64,000 nucleotides of DNA, taken from positions 620,001 to 684,000 of the forward strand of contig CAXXOK010000010.1 of the NCBI GenBank assembly GCA_963664595.2, given 5' to 3'. This DNA comes from CAXXOK01 sp963664595. GTDB taxonomy: Bacteria > Bacillota > Clostridia > Christensenellales > Aristaeellaceae. Below are positions 50,108-57,942 of this stretch, piece after piece (within the stretch, counting starts at the first letter, position 1; every line of letters begins with the position of its first letter). Below the pieces are notes generated by a model that saw nothing but the letters and a program-made list of their open reading frames with translations, did no database searches and had not been told where the DNA came from. The position numbers were made by a program, and so were the translations under genes.

Positions 50108-50788
50108 TTGATTCTAGAGAAAGCCGTATCCGTAATGCTTTTGGCAGCCTCACTTCTCAAAGGCGGAATGGACGCAGCCATGCCGGACAAAGAGATCAAC
50201 GGAACCTTTTTTTTAGTCAATCGCAGCCAGGTATTAAGCGAGGCTTACATACCTGAGGTTCACAAGCTGAACCTGACTGGCCTCTCCCAATCCATGCGGG
50301 ATGACGCTGCCACTGCGCTGGAGGAACTGTTTGCGGCCGCCAAGGCGGACGGCATCCGTTTGTCCGTGGTATCCGGTTACCGCAGCTTTACCAAGCAGAA
50401 CACGATTTATAACCGTAAGGTGGCCAGTGCGGGTACACAAGCCGCCGATTCGCTGGTGGCGCTTCCAGGCAGCAGTGAACATCAGCTTGGAATGGCCATC
50501 GATATCGCCAAGGAAGGCAGTTCCAACCTCAACAGCCGGTTTGCCTCTACCGAAGAGGGACAATGGGTTGACACACATGCCCACCTGTATGGTTTTATCA
50601 TTCGCTACCCTGAGGGAATGGAGGACATCACAGGGTATTCCTATGAGCCATGGCACCTCCGTTACGTTGGCAAGGAGTATGCCCAGGCAATTTACGTTTC
50701 CGGATTGCCGATGGATTTATATGTTTCATCGCACCGTGCTGAGATATACAACTATTTAGTCCAACAAACGAACGAGGTGTATCCATGA
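50108..50788 (+). CDS. M15 family D,D-carboxypeptidase (VanY-like) 1
   Basis: About 226 residues. The zinc site is complete: SGYRS, then GSSEHQLGMAID (His125, Asp132) and EPWHLRYVG (Glu180, His183), counted from the TTG at 50108. That TTG lies nine bases after AAAGGG; a GTG two codons earlier abuts it. The N-terminus is a hydrophobic stretch (VSVMLLAASLL), probably an uncleaved or short signal anchor. It trims the terminal D-Ala from peptidoglycan precursors outside the membrane. It overlaps the next carboxypeptidase by 4 bp. Confidence 0.87.
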   Translation: MILEKAVSVMLLAASLLKGGMDAAMPDKEINGTFFLVNRSQVLSEAYIPEVHKLNLTGLSQSMRDDAATALEELFAAAKADGIRLSVVSGYRSFTKQNTIYNRKVASAGTQAADSLVALPGSSEHQLGMAIDIAKEGSSNLNSRFASTEEGQWVDTHAHLYGFIIRYPEGMEDITGYSYEPWHLRYVGKEYAQAIYVSGLPMDLYVSSHRAEIYNYLVQQTNEVYP

Positions 50789-51672
50789 AAAGATTGATCT
50801 CCGTACTGCTCATCTTCACGCTTATCCTATCCATCGGGGCCGCCTGTGCTGAAGCAAAATGGGATTTTGATTTACCTCTGTCCTCCGTTTCCAGCGAATA
50901 TGTCATTCTTGTCAATCGTGACAACCTGCTGGAAAGCACCGATCGTCCGGCTAATCTGATCAGCGTTCCCCTGCGCAAAAAAACCAGCGCTGCGGTGGAG
51001 CTTGATGAAACGGTCGCCGCCGCGCTGGAAACGATGTTCGCGGATGCAGAGTTGGTAACAGAGTATCAATACCGCGTGCAAAACAGCAGCGGCGCGTGGG
51101 AAACGGCAAACTTTTCTGATTCCGACGGCCTGAAGCTTTTGCTTGTCAGCGGATACCGCTCCTATAGTTCACAGTATACAATGTATTACAACCGTCTTGC
51201 GCGTAATAACAATGTTGACGATGGCTATGTTGCGCCTCCAGGCGCAAGCGAGCACCAGACTGGCATGGCTGCGGATGTTGTCAGCGTAGCGTATAACAAC
51301 ACCCATTCCGCGATGAATTCTTCTTTCTATCAAACGCCGGAAGCGCAGTGGATGGAAGAGTATTGCGCTGCATACGGTTTTATCATCCGATATCCGGAGG
51401 ATAAAGAAGACATTACAAGCTATGCCTACGAGCCCTGGCACTTACGCTATGTCGGCCGTGATATTGCAGGCTATATCAAGCGCACAGGCCTAACCCTGGA
51501 AGAGTTCACGGAAGGATGGCAGGCGGCGCTTGCCAAGTTTTTGGCGGACGGCGGCGATGTTCAGGCACAGTTGTTGCTGGAAAGCACGGCCGGACCGTCG
51601 GATATCGAATCCATTGTCACCGATAAACTGGGCGAAGACGGTGACGCCGAGATCTCCCTGACGCTGTATTGA
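50785..51672 (+). CDS. M15 family D,D-carboxypeptidase (VanY-like) 2
   Basis: 295 residues with a clean signal peptide (MKRLISVLLIFTLILSI, Cys-Ala near residue 21 so possibly a lipoprotein-like cut). Active-site residues are intact: GASEHQTGMAADV (His157, Asp164) and EPWHLRYVG (Glu216, His219). It is a tandem duplicate of the gene before it, about 60-70% alike around the active site by eye. The C-terminal 60 residues are an acidic extension. Confidence 0.88.
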   Translation: MKRLISVLLIFTLILSIGAACAEAKWDFDLPLSSVSSEYVILVNRDNLLESTDRPANLISVPLRKKTSAAVELDETVAAALETMFADAELVTEYQYRVQNSSGAWETANFSDSDGLKLLLVSGYRSYSSQYTMYYNRLARNNNVDDGYVAPPGASEHQTGMAADVVSVAYNNTHSAMNSSFYQTPEAQWMEEYCAAYGFIIRYPEDKEDITSYAYEPWHLRYVGRDIAGYIKRTGLTLEEFTEGWQAALAKFLADGGDVQAQLLLESTAGPSDIESIVTDKLGEDGDAEISLTLY

Positions 51673-51678
51673 CCTCCC

Positions 51679-51707
51679 TTTACAAACCATGCAAAAAAAG
51701 ATAGAAT
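51679..51707 (+). promoter_or_regulatory. Promoter of parA-parB
   Basis: -35 TTTACA (51679-51684), 17 bases, -10 TAGAAT (51702-51707), 38 bases before the parA ATG. Confidence 0.65.
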
Positions 51708-51744
51708 AACACTGGTTTAATCTGTTGCGAGATGAGGATTTGTT

Positions 51745-52503
51745 ATGGGGAAAGTGATTGCCATCGTAAATCAAAAAGGTGGCGTTGGAAAAACAACAAC
51801 GGCAATCAACCTGAGCGCTTGTCTTGCAGAACTGGGCAAAAAAATCCTTTTGGTAGATTTTGACCCACAGGGAAACTCATCAAGCGGTTTGGGCATTGAC
51901 ATCGGCGACAACACCGTATACGAAGCGCTCCTTCAAAAGCTGCCGATTTCGCAATGTGTTTCCCCCACCATGATGGAGAGCCTGAAAATAGTGCCCTCCG
52001 ACATCCGTTTGGCAAACGCAGAGCCTGCTCTTGTAAACGCGCAGGAACGTGAGTATCAATTAAAAAAAGCACTGGCGCCGATTGTGGATGATTTTGAGTA
52101 TATCTTTATCGATTGTCCTCCGTCGCTGGGTTTGCTGACCGTAAATGCCCTAACGGCGGCACAGCGGCTTTTAATCCCGATTCAGTGCGAATACTACGCA
52201 CTGGAAGGGCTTTCGAGTCTGACCTATACCATTGATCTCATCAAGCGCAGATCAAATCCGGGACTGGATATTGAAGGCATGCTGCTGACCATGCTTGACG
52301 GCCGAACCAACCTTGGCATTCAGGTGGTAGATACAGTAAAAAAGCACTTCAAGAAAAAGGTCTATGCAACGGCTATCCCCCGCAACATCCGTCTGGTGGA
52401 GGCGCCAAGCCACGGTTTGCCCATCCACCTTTACGATTCCAAAAGCATGGGAGCCGAATCCTATCGGCGTCTGGCCAAAGAGTTTTTACGACGCAACGCA
52501 TAA
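51745..52503 (+). CDS. parA: ParA/Soj chromosome partitioning ATPase
   Basis: 252 residues. KGGVGKTTTAINL is the deviant Walker A with the signature Lys, DFDPQGNSSSGLGI and FIDCPPSLG are the other switch motifs. It moves ParB-parS complexes or regulates DnaA. It is followed by parB with 34 bases between. A chromosomal Soj is likely because it is among housekeeping genes. Confidence 0.95.
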   Translation: MGKVIAIVNQKGGVGKTTTAINLSACLAELGKKILLVDFDPQGNSSSGLGIDIGDNTVYEALLQKLPISQCVSPTMMESLKIVPSDIRLANAEPALVNAQEREYQLKKALAPIVDDFEYIFIDCPPSLGLLTVNALTAAQRLLIPIQCEYYALEGLSSLTYTIDLIKRRSNPGLDIEGMLLTMLDGRTNLGIQVVDTVKKHFKKKVYATAIPRNIRLVEAPSHGLPIHLYDSKSMGAESYRRLAKEFLRRNA

Positions 52504-52537
52504 GCATATAAATAGAATCTGTTAAAGGAGCAACTTG

Positions 52538-53383
52538 ATGGCAAAGCAAAGGCTTGGCAGAGGTTTGGATGTTCTGTTGCCGCAAACGGAATCGTATTCA
52601 GATACAACCGTACGGGATATACCCATTGCGGAGATCGATCCCAATCTTTCCCAACCCCGTAAAGCATTTGATGCGGAATCCCTGGAGCAGTTGGCCCAAA
52701 GCATTAAGCAATCCGGCCTTCTGCAGCCCATTTTGGTTGTAGAGGAAGGGCTCCGCTACCGGATTATCGCGGGGGAACGCCGCTACCGTGCCAGCCGCAT
52801 GGCGGGGCTTACGTCCATTCCCTGTCTGATCCGTGACTTAAATGAGTCCGAACAACTGGAAGCCGCTCTGATTGAAAATATTCAGCGGGAAGACCTCAAC
52901 CCCATTGAAGAAGCGCAGGCTATCCAGAGTCTGATCCTGCATTTTCAGTATACGCAGGAAGACGCCGCACAGCGTTTGGGCAAAAGCCGCCCCGCCGTAG
53001 CCAACCAACTGCGCCTGCTCACGCTCCCCGAGGCTATTCAGCAGATGCTGATTAAGGGGGATCTTTCCGCTGGTCACGCCAGGGTTTTAGCCGGTGTGTC
53101 CCCTGAAAGCCGTCAACTGGAGCTGGCCCATCTTTGTATTTTAAACGGTTATAACGTTCGAAAGCTTGAAGCTCTGGCCAAAACTCCCCCACCTTCCGCT
53201 GCCTCGCCTTCTGCCAAGGCGCTCTCCAGTGAGCTAACCGGATTTAAAGATACATTGCGCGAAGCCGTCGGCGTGAAAACCGAGCTTGTAGGCAATGAAA
53301 GCAAAGGAAAAATCATTTTTTCCTACGGAAGCAGCGAAGAGCTCGAACACCTTTATGATGTATTTTCCAAAATCACCCGATAG
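52538..53383 (+). CDS. parB: ParB/Spo0J partition protein
   Basis: 281 residues from MAKQRLGRGLDVLLP (AAAGGAG seven bases upstream). Next come the ParB N-terminal CTPase-type domain (IAEIDPNLSQPRKAFD, LRYRIIAGERRYRAS), the helix-turn-helix KSRPAVANQLRLLTLP and a C-terminal dimer domain. It spreads from parS sites. I looked for the consensus parS (TGTTNCACGTGAAACA) and found none in the window. Confidence 0.95.
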   Translation: MAKQRLGRGLDVLLPQTESYSDTTVRDIPIAEIDPNLSQPRKAFDAESLEQLAQSIKQSGLLQPILVVEEGLRYRIIAGERRYRASRMAGLTSIPCLIRDLNESEQLEAALIENIQREDLNPIEEAQAIQSLILHFQYTQEDAAQRLGKSRPAVANQLRLLTLPEAIQQMLIKGDLSAGHARVLAGVSPESRQLELAHLCILNGYNVRKLEALAKTPPPSAASPSAKALSSELTGFKDTLREAVGVKTELVGNESKGKIIFSYGSSEELEHLYDVFSKITR

Positions 53384-53416
53384 CCAGATGCGAGTTGGAA
53401 AGGACAGGTGACGGAT

Positions 53417-54595
53417 ATGATTGTAAATCCCAATCAAAAAGGAAAAAAGGATCCCTATAAAATATTTGTGAGGATTACGATTGCGATTGCGGCCATTACG
53501 CTGATCAGTCTGGGCGTTTTCCTCGCGTGCAACACATGGGTCGATGCCTCCTATAATAACATTGTCGATACAATCTATCAGGAAAACATTACCAATGAGC
53601 AGGCATTCAATATGCAGCTAAGCGCGCTCAGAGAAAGCGCTTCCCAAGCGGAAGTCGTTGTTGATGATATCGCAGTCGAGCTGGAAACCTGGGAAAAAAC
53701 GCTGGATGCGACAGACTGGCGTATCGAAGATGAAGGCAATACCGGCCTGGAAAACACATATACCACCACGATCAGCAATTCCTCACTGTGTGAAGGCGGG
53801 CTGATGCTGGTGAATGCCTGGCACTCCGTGCCTGATTACTTTAACGAAACCGGTCTGGTCAGCGTCGGGTCCGCAAGCGGTTGGAAGATTCCGGTTACGG
53901 ACTCCAGTATCCGTCTTTTTCCGGATGCCTACGCAGCCTTGCAGGCAATGTATGATGCAGCGGCTGCAGAGGGCATGATGGATTACATTGTACGTGAGGC
54001 GTACCGAACCAACGAAAGGCAAACGGAGCTGTTTACCGCCCGTATGGACGCGTTAAGCGACAAGTATTCCGGAACCATTTTAACGGAGCAGGCAAAGAAG
54101 ACCGTAAATTATCCGGGTACCAGCGAGTATCAAACAGGTCTTTCTTTCCGGATGGGGCTGTACAACTCCACCGATCCCGCCGTGGCACGACAGGATTTCC
54201 AAACCACGCCGCAGGGAATGTGGTTTACGGACAACAGCTGGAAATATGGCGTCATCTTCCGCTTCCCCTCCGACGATTATCCCACACCGTCCTGGGAGGA
54301 CAAATCTCACAAAACCGGCGTTTCCATGCACTTGGATCTCTATCGGTACGTGGGCAAACCCCATTCGGTTGCCATGGCGATTCTAGGATATTGCCTGGAA
54401 GAGTATGTTGAATTTCTGATGGATCATCCCCATATTTCAATTTATGAAAATGACGTTCTCCGGTATGAAATTGTCCGGATCAACGTCAATGATCAGACTG
54501 CCTATGACCTGCCCATTACAAATATGTCAAGCTCCTACCTGGCAAGCATTGACAACATGGGCGCCATCGTGATGGCCTACTCCTACGGCTTCTGA
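53417..54595 (+). CDS. VanY-like M15 family protein with degenerate active site
   Basis: 392 residues. After a cytoplasmic tail comes one membrane helix (about residues 19-38), a coiled-coil-like region (about 45-95), then a VanY-like domain with VREAYRTNERQTELF. The zinc motif is damaged: where active VanY has SEHQxGxAxD it reads SEYQTGLSFRM (Tyr238 for His, Arg for Asp). Only the last His (His305, in VSMHLDLYRYVG) remains, without the Glu. So it probably does not cut peptides but may still bind peptidoglycan stems or regulate a partner. It follows parB directly with no terminator between. Confidence 0.8.
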   Translation: MIVNPNQKGKKDPYKIFVRITIAIAAITLISLGVFLACNTWVDASYNNIVDTIYQENITNEQAFNMQLSALRESASQAEVVVDDIAVELETWEKTLDATDWRIEDEGNTGLENTYTTTISNSSLCEGGLMLVNAWHSVPDYFNETGLVSVGSASGWKIPVTDSSIRLFPDAYAALQAMYDAAAAEGMMDYIVREAYRTNERQTELFTARMDALSDKYSGTILTEQAKKTVNYPGTSEYQTGLSFRMGLYNSTDPAVARQDFQTTPQGMWFTDNSWKYGVIFRFPSDDYPTPSWEDKSHKTGVSMHLDLYRYVGKPHSVAMAILGYCLEEYVEFLMDHPHISIYENDVLRYEIVRINVNDQTAYDLPITNMSSSYLASIDNMGAIVMAYSYGF

Positions 54596-54634
54596 TACTA
54601 AACAAGAATTCTAAACGCACCACAATGGTGGCCA

Positions 54635-54679
54635 AGAGACCGATAACAAACCCTGTTTGTCATCGGTCTCTCGCTTTTT
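54635..54679 (+). terminator. Terminator after the parAB locus
   Basis: AGAGACCGATAACAAA (54635-54650) pairs with TTTGTCATCGGTCTCT (54656-54671) with one mismatch, followed by CGCTTTTTAAA. Between it and the next terminator (about 54680-54879) I see only an AT-rich stretch without a convincing gene. Confidence 0.8.
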
Positions 54680-54879
54680 AAATGCTGACATGGCAGGAAT
54701 TGAGGGTGGTAAGAGGCTACGCTTATTCTTTTTACGTGATCCCCTTTGCTATCTTTTATTAAGAGGACGTAAACCGACCAGTCCTGTAGCTTACGAAGCA
54801 AAATGAAGCGATTTAACCTCGCCTGCAAGATTATGTATCGCATTGAGCCGATAGTGCAGATTATGCCTATTCAACAAGC

Positions 54880-54908
54880 AAAAGCCACCGCAATTGCGGT
54901 GGCTTTTT
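54880..54908 (-). terminator. Terminator after rplL
   Basis: Perfect palindrome AAAAGCCACCGCAA/TTGCGGTGGCTTTT (54880-54907) with T-runs on both sides, 18 bases after the rplL stop, so it works on both strands. Confidence 0.88.
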
Positions 54909-54925
54909 GAACGCGTAGGTTCTGA

Positions 54926-55300
54926 TTACTGGATTTCGATCGTCGCGCCGACTTCGGTGAACTTTTCCTTGATCTTCTCGGCTTCTTCCTTGGAAACGCC
55001 TTCTTTGATCGTCTTGGGAGCGCCTTCGACGATGTCCTTGGCTTCCTTCAGGCCCAGGCCGCTGACGACTTCGCGCACAACCTTGATGACCTTGATCTTT
55101 TCGGAGCCGGCGGACTTGAGCACTACATCAAATTCCGTCTTTTCTTCCACGACTGCGGCGGCTGCGCCTGCGCCAGCAGGGGCTGCCACAACGGCTGCGG
55201 CGGCCGATACGCCGAACTTTTCTTCCAGGGCTTTGACCAGATCGTTCAACTCAAGAACGGTCATTTTCTCAATTTCCGCAATGAACTCTTCGTGTGTCAT
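54926..55300 (-). CDS. rplL: 50S ribosomal protein L7/L12
   Basis: 124 residues from MTHEEFIAEIEKMTV (ATG at 55300 with GGAGG eight bases upstream). The N-terminal dimer domain, the Ala-rich hinge (GVSAAAAVVAAPAGAGAAAAVV) and the C-terminal factor-binding domain with GLGLKEAKDIVEGAPKTIKEGVSKEEAE are standard. It forms the stalk that recruits elongation factors. Confidence 0.97.
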   Translation of the reverse strand: MTHEEFIAEIEKMTVLELNDLVKALEEKFGVSAAAAVVAAPAGAGAAAAVVEEKTEFDVVLKSAGSEKIKVIKVVREVVSGLGLKEAKDIVEGAPKTIKEGVSKEEAEKIKEKFTEVGATIEIQ

Positions 55301-55332
55301 TTGAATTTCCTCCATATAATAATTATTGTGTG

Positions 55333-55845
55333 TTACGCGGTGGCTTCGCCTTCACTCTGCTTGGTTGCGATGGCATCAAGCACACGCACAAAACCGGCAA
55401 TGCTCGATTGCAGGCTGCCCAGCATTCTTGAAAGCAGTTCTTCTCTGGACGGTGTGTTTGCAAGCTCTTCCACCATGGCCGCGTTGATGATCTGGCTTCC
55501 CATCATACCAGCCTTCACGGTAAGGAACTTTGTCTTGCTGCTTTTCACAAACTCGCTGACTACTTTGGCCGGGGATACGACATCCTGCATGCCAAACGCG
55601 AATGCGGAAGGCCCTTTGAGAGCTTCGTCCAACCCCTCGATCTTGCATTCGCTCAGCGCGCGGCGCACCAGCGTGTTTTTCAACACACAGTAATCCACAT
55701 TGGCTTCGCGGAATTTGGCCCGGAGCTGGGTAACCTGTTCTACAGTAATTCCTTTGTAATCAACGATTACAACGCTCTGCGCCTTTTCGAATTTCTGTAC
55801 GATATCGGCTACTACTTCCTTTTTCACTTCGAGATTCTTGCTCAT
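55333..55845 (-). CDS. rplJ: 50S ribosomal protein L10
   Basis: 170 residues, with VVIVDYKGITVEQVTQLRAKFREA and VLKNTLVRRALSE and the C-terminal helix that carries L7/L12. It is the first gene of the two-gene rplJL operon with AGGAGG upstream. The L10 leader before it allows autoregulation. The rpoB and rplKA genes are not adjacent. Confidence 0.97.
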   Translation of the reverse strand: MSKNLEVKKEVVADIVQKFEKAQSVVIVDYKGITVEQVTQLRAKFREANVDYCVLKNTLVRRALSECKIEGLDEALKGPSAFAFGMQDVVSPAKVVSEFVKSSKTKFLTVKAGMMGSQIINAAMVEELANTPSREELLSRMLGSLQSSIAGFVRVLDAIATKQSEGEATA

Positions 55846-55880
55846 CCCTTTGCACCTCCTTCTTGAAATTGTCAGTCATT

Positions 55881-55910
55881 CCAAAAAGAAAACCCTTGCA
55901 GGCGCAAGGG
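55881..55910 (-). terminator. Attenuator hairpin of the L10 leader
   Basis: Minus strand GCCCTTGC...GCAAGGG stem (55893-55899 with 55904-55910) followed by TTTTCTTTTT, 35 bases before the rplJ start. It sits where the intrinsic terminator of the L10 leader is expected. Confidence 0.7.
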
Positions 55911-56021
55911 CGAACATATGTCGCAAAGGGATTTCTCCCGCCTTACACCTCGGCGAGCGAAGCTGTGTGCTCCTTATGGCATCGCCACTCGCTGTCTTCG
56001 GCATAGGTTTCCAAATGAAAC
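55911..56021 (-). promoter_or_regulatory. Ribosomal protein L10 leader RNA
   Basis: On the minus strand, CCGAAGACAGCGAG, GGAGCACACAGC and CGCCGAGGTGTAAGGCGGG reproduce the conserved words of the L10 leader that binds L10(L12)4. It begins near the transcription start predicted from the promoter at 56028-56056. Confidence 0.85.
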
Positions 56022-56027
56022 ATTGTT

Positions 56028-56056
56028 AGTATAAGGGGATTTTCGATATTTGTCAA
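56028..56056 (-). promoter_or_regulatory. rplJL promoter
   Basis: Minus strand: perfect -35 TTGACA (56051-56056), 17 bases, -10 TATACT (56028-56033). Confidence 0.8.
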
Positions 56057-56234
56057 TGGATACCCTATATTTTGCAGGGATAGCCTTCTTCATCCTCTTT
56101 GGCTCGGGGAAATAATGAAAACCTATTGGTGTGCTGCTGCGCTATGGTTTCGCCAGACTGGGTTTGCGGATCTTTCTATGGTTGTAATTCTACATTGAAG
56201 GCGCTAAGGGATTCTGTGTTTCGTGGATACCCTA

Positions 56235-56554
56235 GGCAACACTGATTAAACCCCTACTCACTGCTGCGTTATCTTTCCGTCAGCTAGGTAAACGCTGATT
56301 AAATCCGCTGCACGTTGCCGCGTTATCTTTCAACCAGATTGTATTTGCTAAAGCCTTGACGTAGCGCTGCTACTACTGCGGCTTTCGCAAATACAATCTG
56401 ACGAAAATCTAACGCACCATCGCACAAGTGCTTTCATTAGTGTTGCCAAGGGGTCGCGAAACCTTCACCGTAGCATTGCTGCTGTTTCAGGTTTGCGACC
56501 CCAAGCTGACGAAAAGAAACTACATCATTGCACAAACGCTTTATATCGTCTACC
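56235..56554. repeat. Palindromic intergenic element, outer copy split by another
   Basis: Left end GGCAACACTGATTAAA at 56235, right end ATATCGTCTACC ending at 56554. The arms CGTCAGCT (56278-56285) and AGCTGACG (56504-56511) pair, and a central hairpin GGGGTCGCGAAACC...GGTTTGCGACCCC lies at 56449-56502. Removing the inner copy (56287-56447) leaves about 159 bases, the size of the other members. The stretch from about 56060 to 56234 shows a decayed half copy near 56124-56180 (GTGCTGCTGCGCTATGG...TTTGCGG), and 56555-56694 has nothing I recognise. Confidence 0.65.
56287..56447. repeat. Palindromic intergenic element, inner copy (161 bp)
   Basis: Ends GGTAAACGCTGATTAAA at 56287 and TTCATTAGTGTTGCC at 56447. 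Its long arms CAGATTGTATTTGC (56335-56348) and GCAAATACAATCTG (56387-56400) are exact complements, flanking a GCTGCTACTACTGCGGC-type tip. The order of conserved words (AACGCTGATTA, GCGTTATCTTTC, CTGACGAAA, CGCACAAGTGCTTT) matches the copies at 12653 and 56235. Confidence 0.7.
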
Positions 56555-56694
56555 TGGCAAAGCCTTGAGTGCCCCGCAGGCGGGATACTTTCAGCGTATG
56601 CAATTGGATAGGAACCGTGCAATAATAAAATAATCAGACTTCGAAAATCCTATTTCTTGGCAGCTCATAACGTGGCAGTATATTAAAGCAGTTT

Positions 56695-57942
56695 TCAGCG
56701 TTTTCTGAGGACGTCCGTTTCGTATTGCTGGATATCCGCCAGCCATTCGTCATCCGCAGGCACGCCGGAGCGGTTGCAGAACTCTTCCCAAACGGCGCCG
56801 AGAGGCATCATTTTCATGGCTTCCTGTTTAACCATCAGCTCGGTAAACTGCTGCGTTTCCTGCAGCTCTGCCAATTGCCGATGCGGAAGCAGCAGCGCAT
56901 TCAACAGTGCCTTCTGCATGTTTCGCGTGCCGACAACCCATGCCGCAACACGGTTGATGGACGCATCAAAGAAGTCCAGCCCGATCATCGCCTTTTGCAG
57001 CGCGTCATTGCGGACAAGTTCCATGGCAATTTCTTTCAGCTCGTCGTCCAGCCTTACAACATGGTCGCTATCCCAGCGCACGGGCCTGGTAACATGCAGC
57101 GGTATGCGGTCAAAATAGCAGAGCATGGCGGGGATTTTATCGCTGATGACTTCGGTGGGATGATAATGTCCGCTGTCCATCAGATCATACACACCCTCGT
57201 GTGAGGCGGCATAGCCAAGATAAAACTCCGATGAACCGACCGTATAGGCTTCCACGCCGATACCGAATACCTTGCTTTCCACGCAGTCTACCACGCCGTC
57301 CATCTTTTCCGCAAAGATTTCATCCAAGCTCTTTTTCAGCGTAAGCCGTGGCGTTAACCTGTCCGCGGGGACATCCTTCAAACCGTCCGGAATCCACACG
57401 TTGCACAGGCAATGGGTGCCCAGTTCTTTGGCAAAATAGGATGCGATCCTGCGACAGGCAATCCCGTGGCGAACCCAAAAAGCCCTGACTTCCTCATCGG
57501 GAGAGGACAGCGACAATCCGCCTTTCACCATCGGATGGCTGAAAAAGGTGGGATTGAAATCAATGCCCAAGTGGTTCTTTTTGGCAAACGCGACCCATTT
57601 TTTGAAATGTTTGGGTTCGATGGCGTCACGATCCACTTTTTGGCCCGGCTCAAAAATCGCATAACAGGCATGCAGATTGATGCGCTTGATTCCGCCGATC
57701 ATGAAGATGGCTTTTTCAAAATCAGCCATCAGCTCCTCCGGCGTGCGCGCCTTTCCGGGATAATTTCCCGTTGCCTGAATACCGCCGGATAACGCTTCAC
57801 CGGTGCTTTCAAAGCCGCCCACATCATCGCCCTGCCAGCAATGGATGCTGATGGGGGTGGCAGACAGGGCATTGATTGCCGCATCGGTATCCACGCCGTA
57901 TTGTCCATATTTTGCTTTTGCCAGTTCATAGGCTTGGTTCAT
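56695..57942 (-). CDS. rhaA: L-rhamnose isomerase
   Basis: 415 residues of the RhaA family: ISIHCWQGDDVGGFES, GNYPGKARTPEELMADFE, RINLHACYAI, GIDFNPTFFSHPM, DCVESKVFGIGVEAYTVGSSEFYLGYAAS, DSGHYHPTEVISDKI and the C-terminal ASINRVAAWVVGTRNMQKALL. It converts L-rhamnose to L-rhamnulose. It overlaps rhaB by 4 bp. The next step gene (rhaD aldolase) and a transporter are not in this window. Confidence 0.96.
   Translation of the reverse strand: MNQAYELAKAKYGQYGVDTDAAINALSATPISIHCWQGDDVGGFESTGEALSGGIQATGNYPGKARTPEELMADFEKAIFMIGGIKRINLHACYAIFEPGQKVDRDAIEPKHFKKWVAFAKKNHLGIDFNPTFFSHPMVKGGLSLSSPDEEVRAFWVRHGIACRRIASYFAKELGTHCLCNVWIPDGLKDVPADRLTPRLTLKKSLDEIFAEKMDGVVDCVESKVFGIGVEAYTVGSSEFYLGYAASHEGVYDLMDSGHYHPTEVISDKIPAMLCYFDRIPLHVTRPVRWDSDHVVRLDDELKEIAMELVRNDALQKAMIGLDFFDASINRVAAWVVGTRNMQKALLNALLLPHRQLAELQETQQFTELMVKQEAMKMMPLGAVWEEFCNRSGVPADDEWLADIQQYETDVLRKR

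Noticed and set aside
51661..54600. parS sites next to parAB
   Set aside because: No match to the TGTTNCACGTGAAACA consensus could be found by eye.
54598..54843. 81-codon minus-strand open frame between terminators
   Set aside because: No ribosome site, overlaps the parAB terminator hairpin, and no family resemblance.
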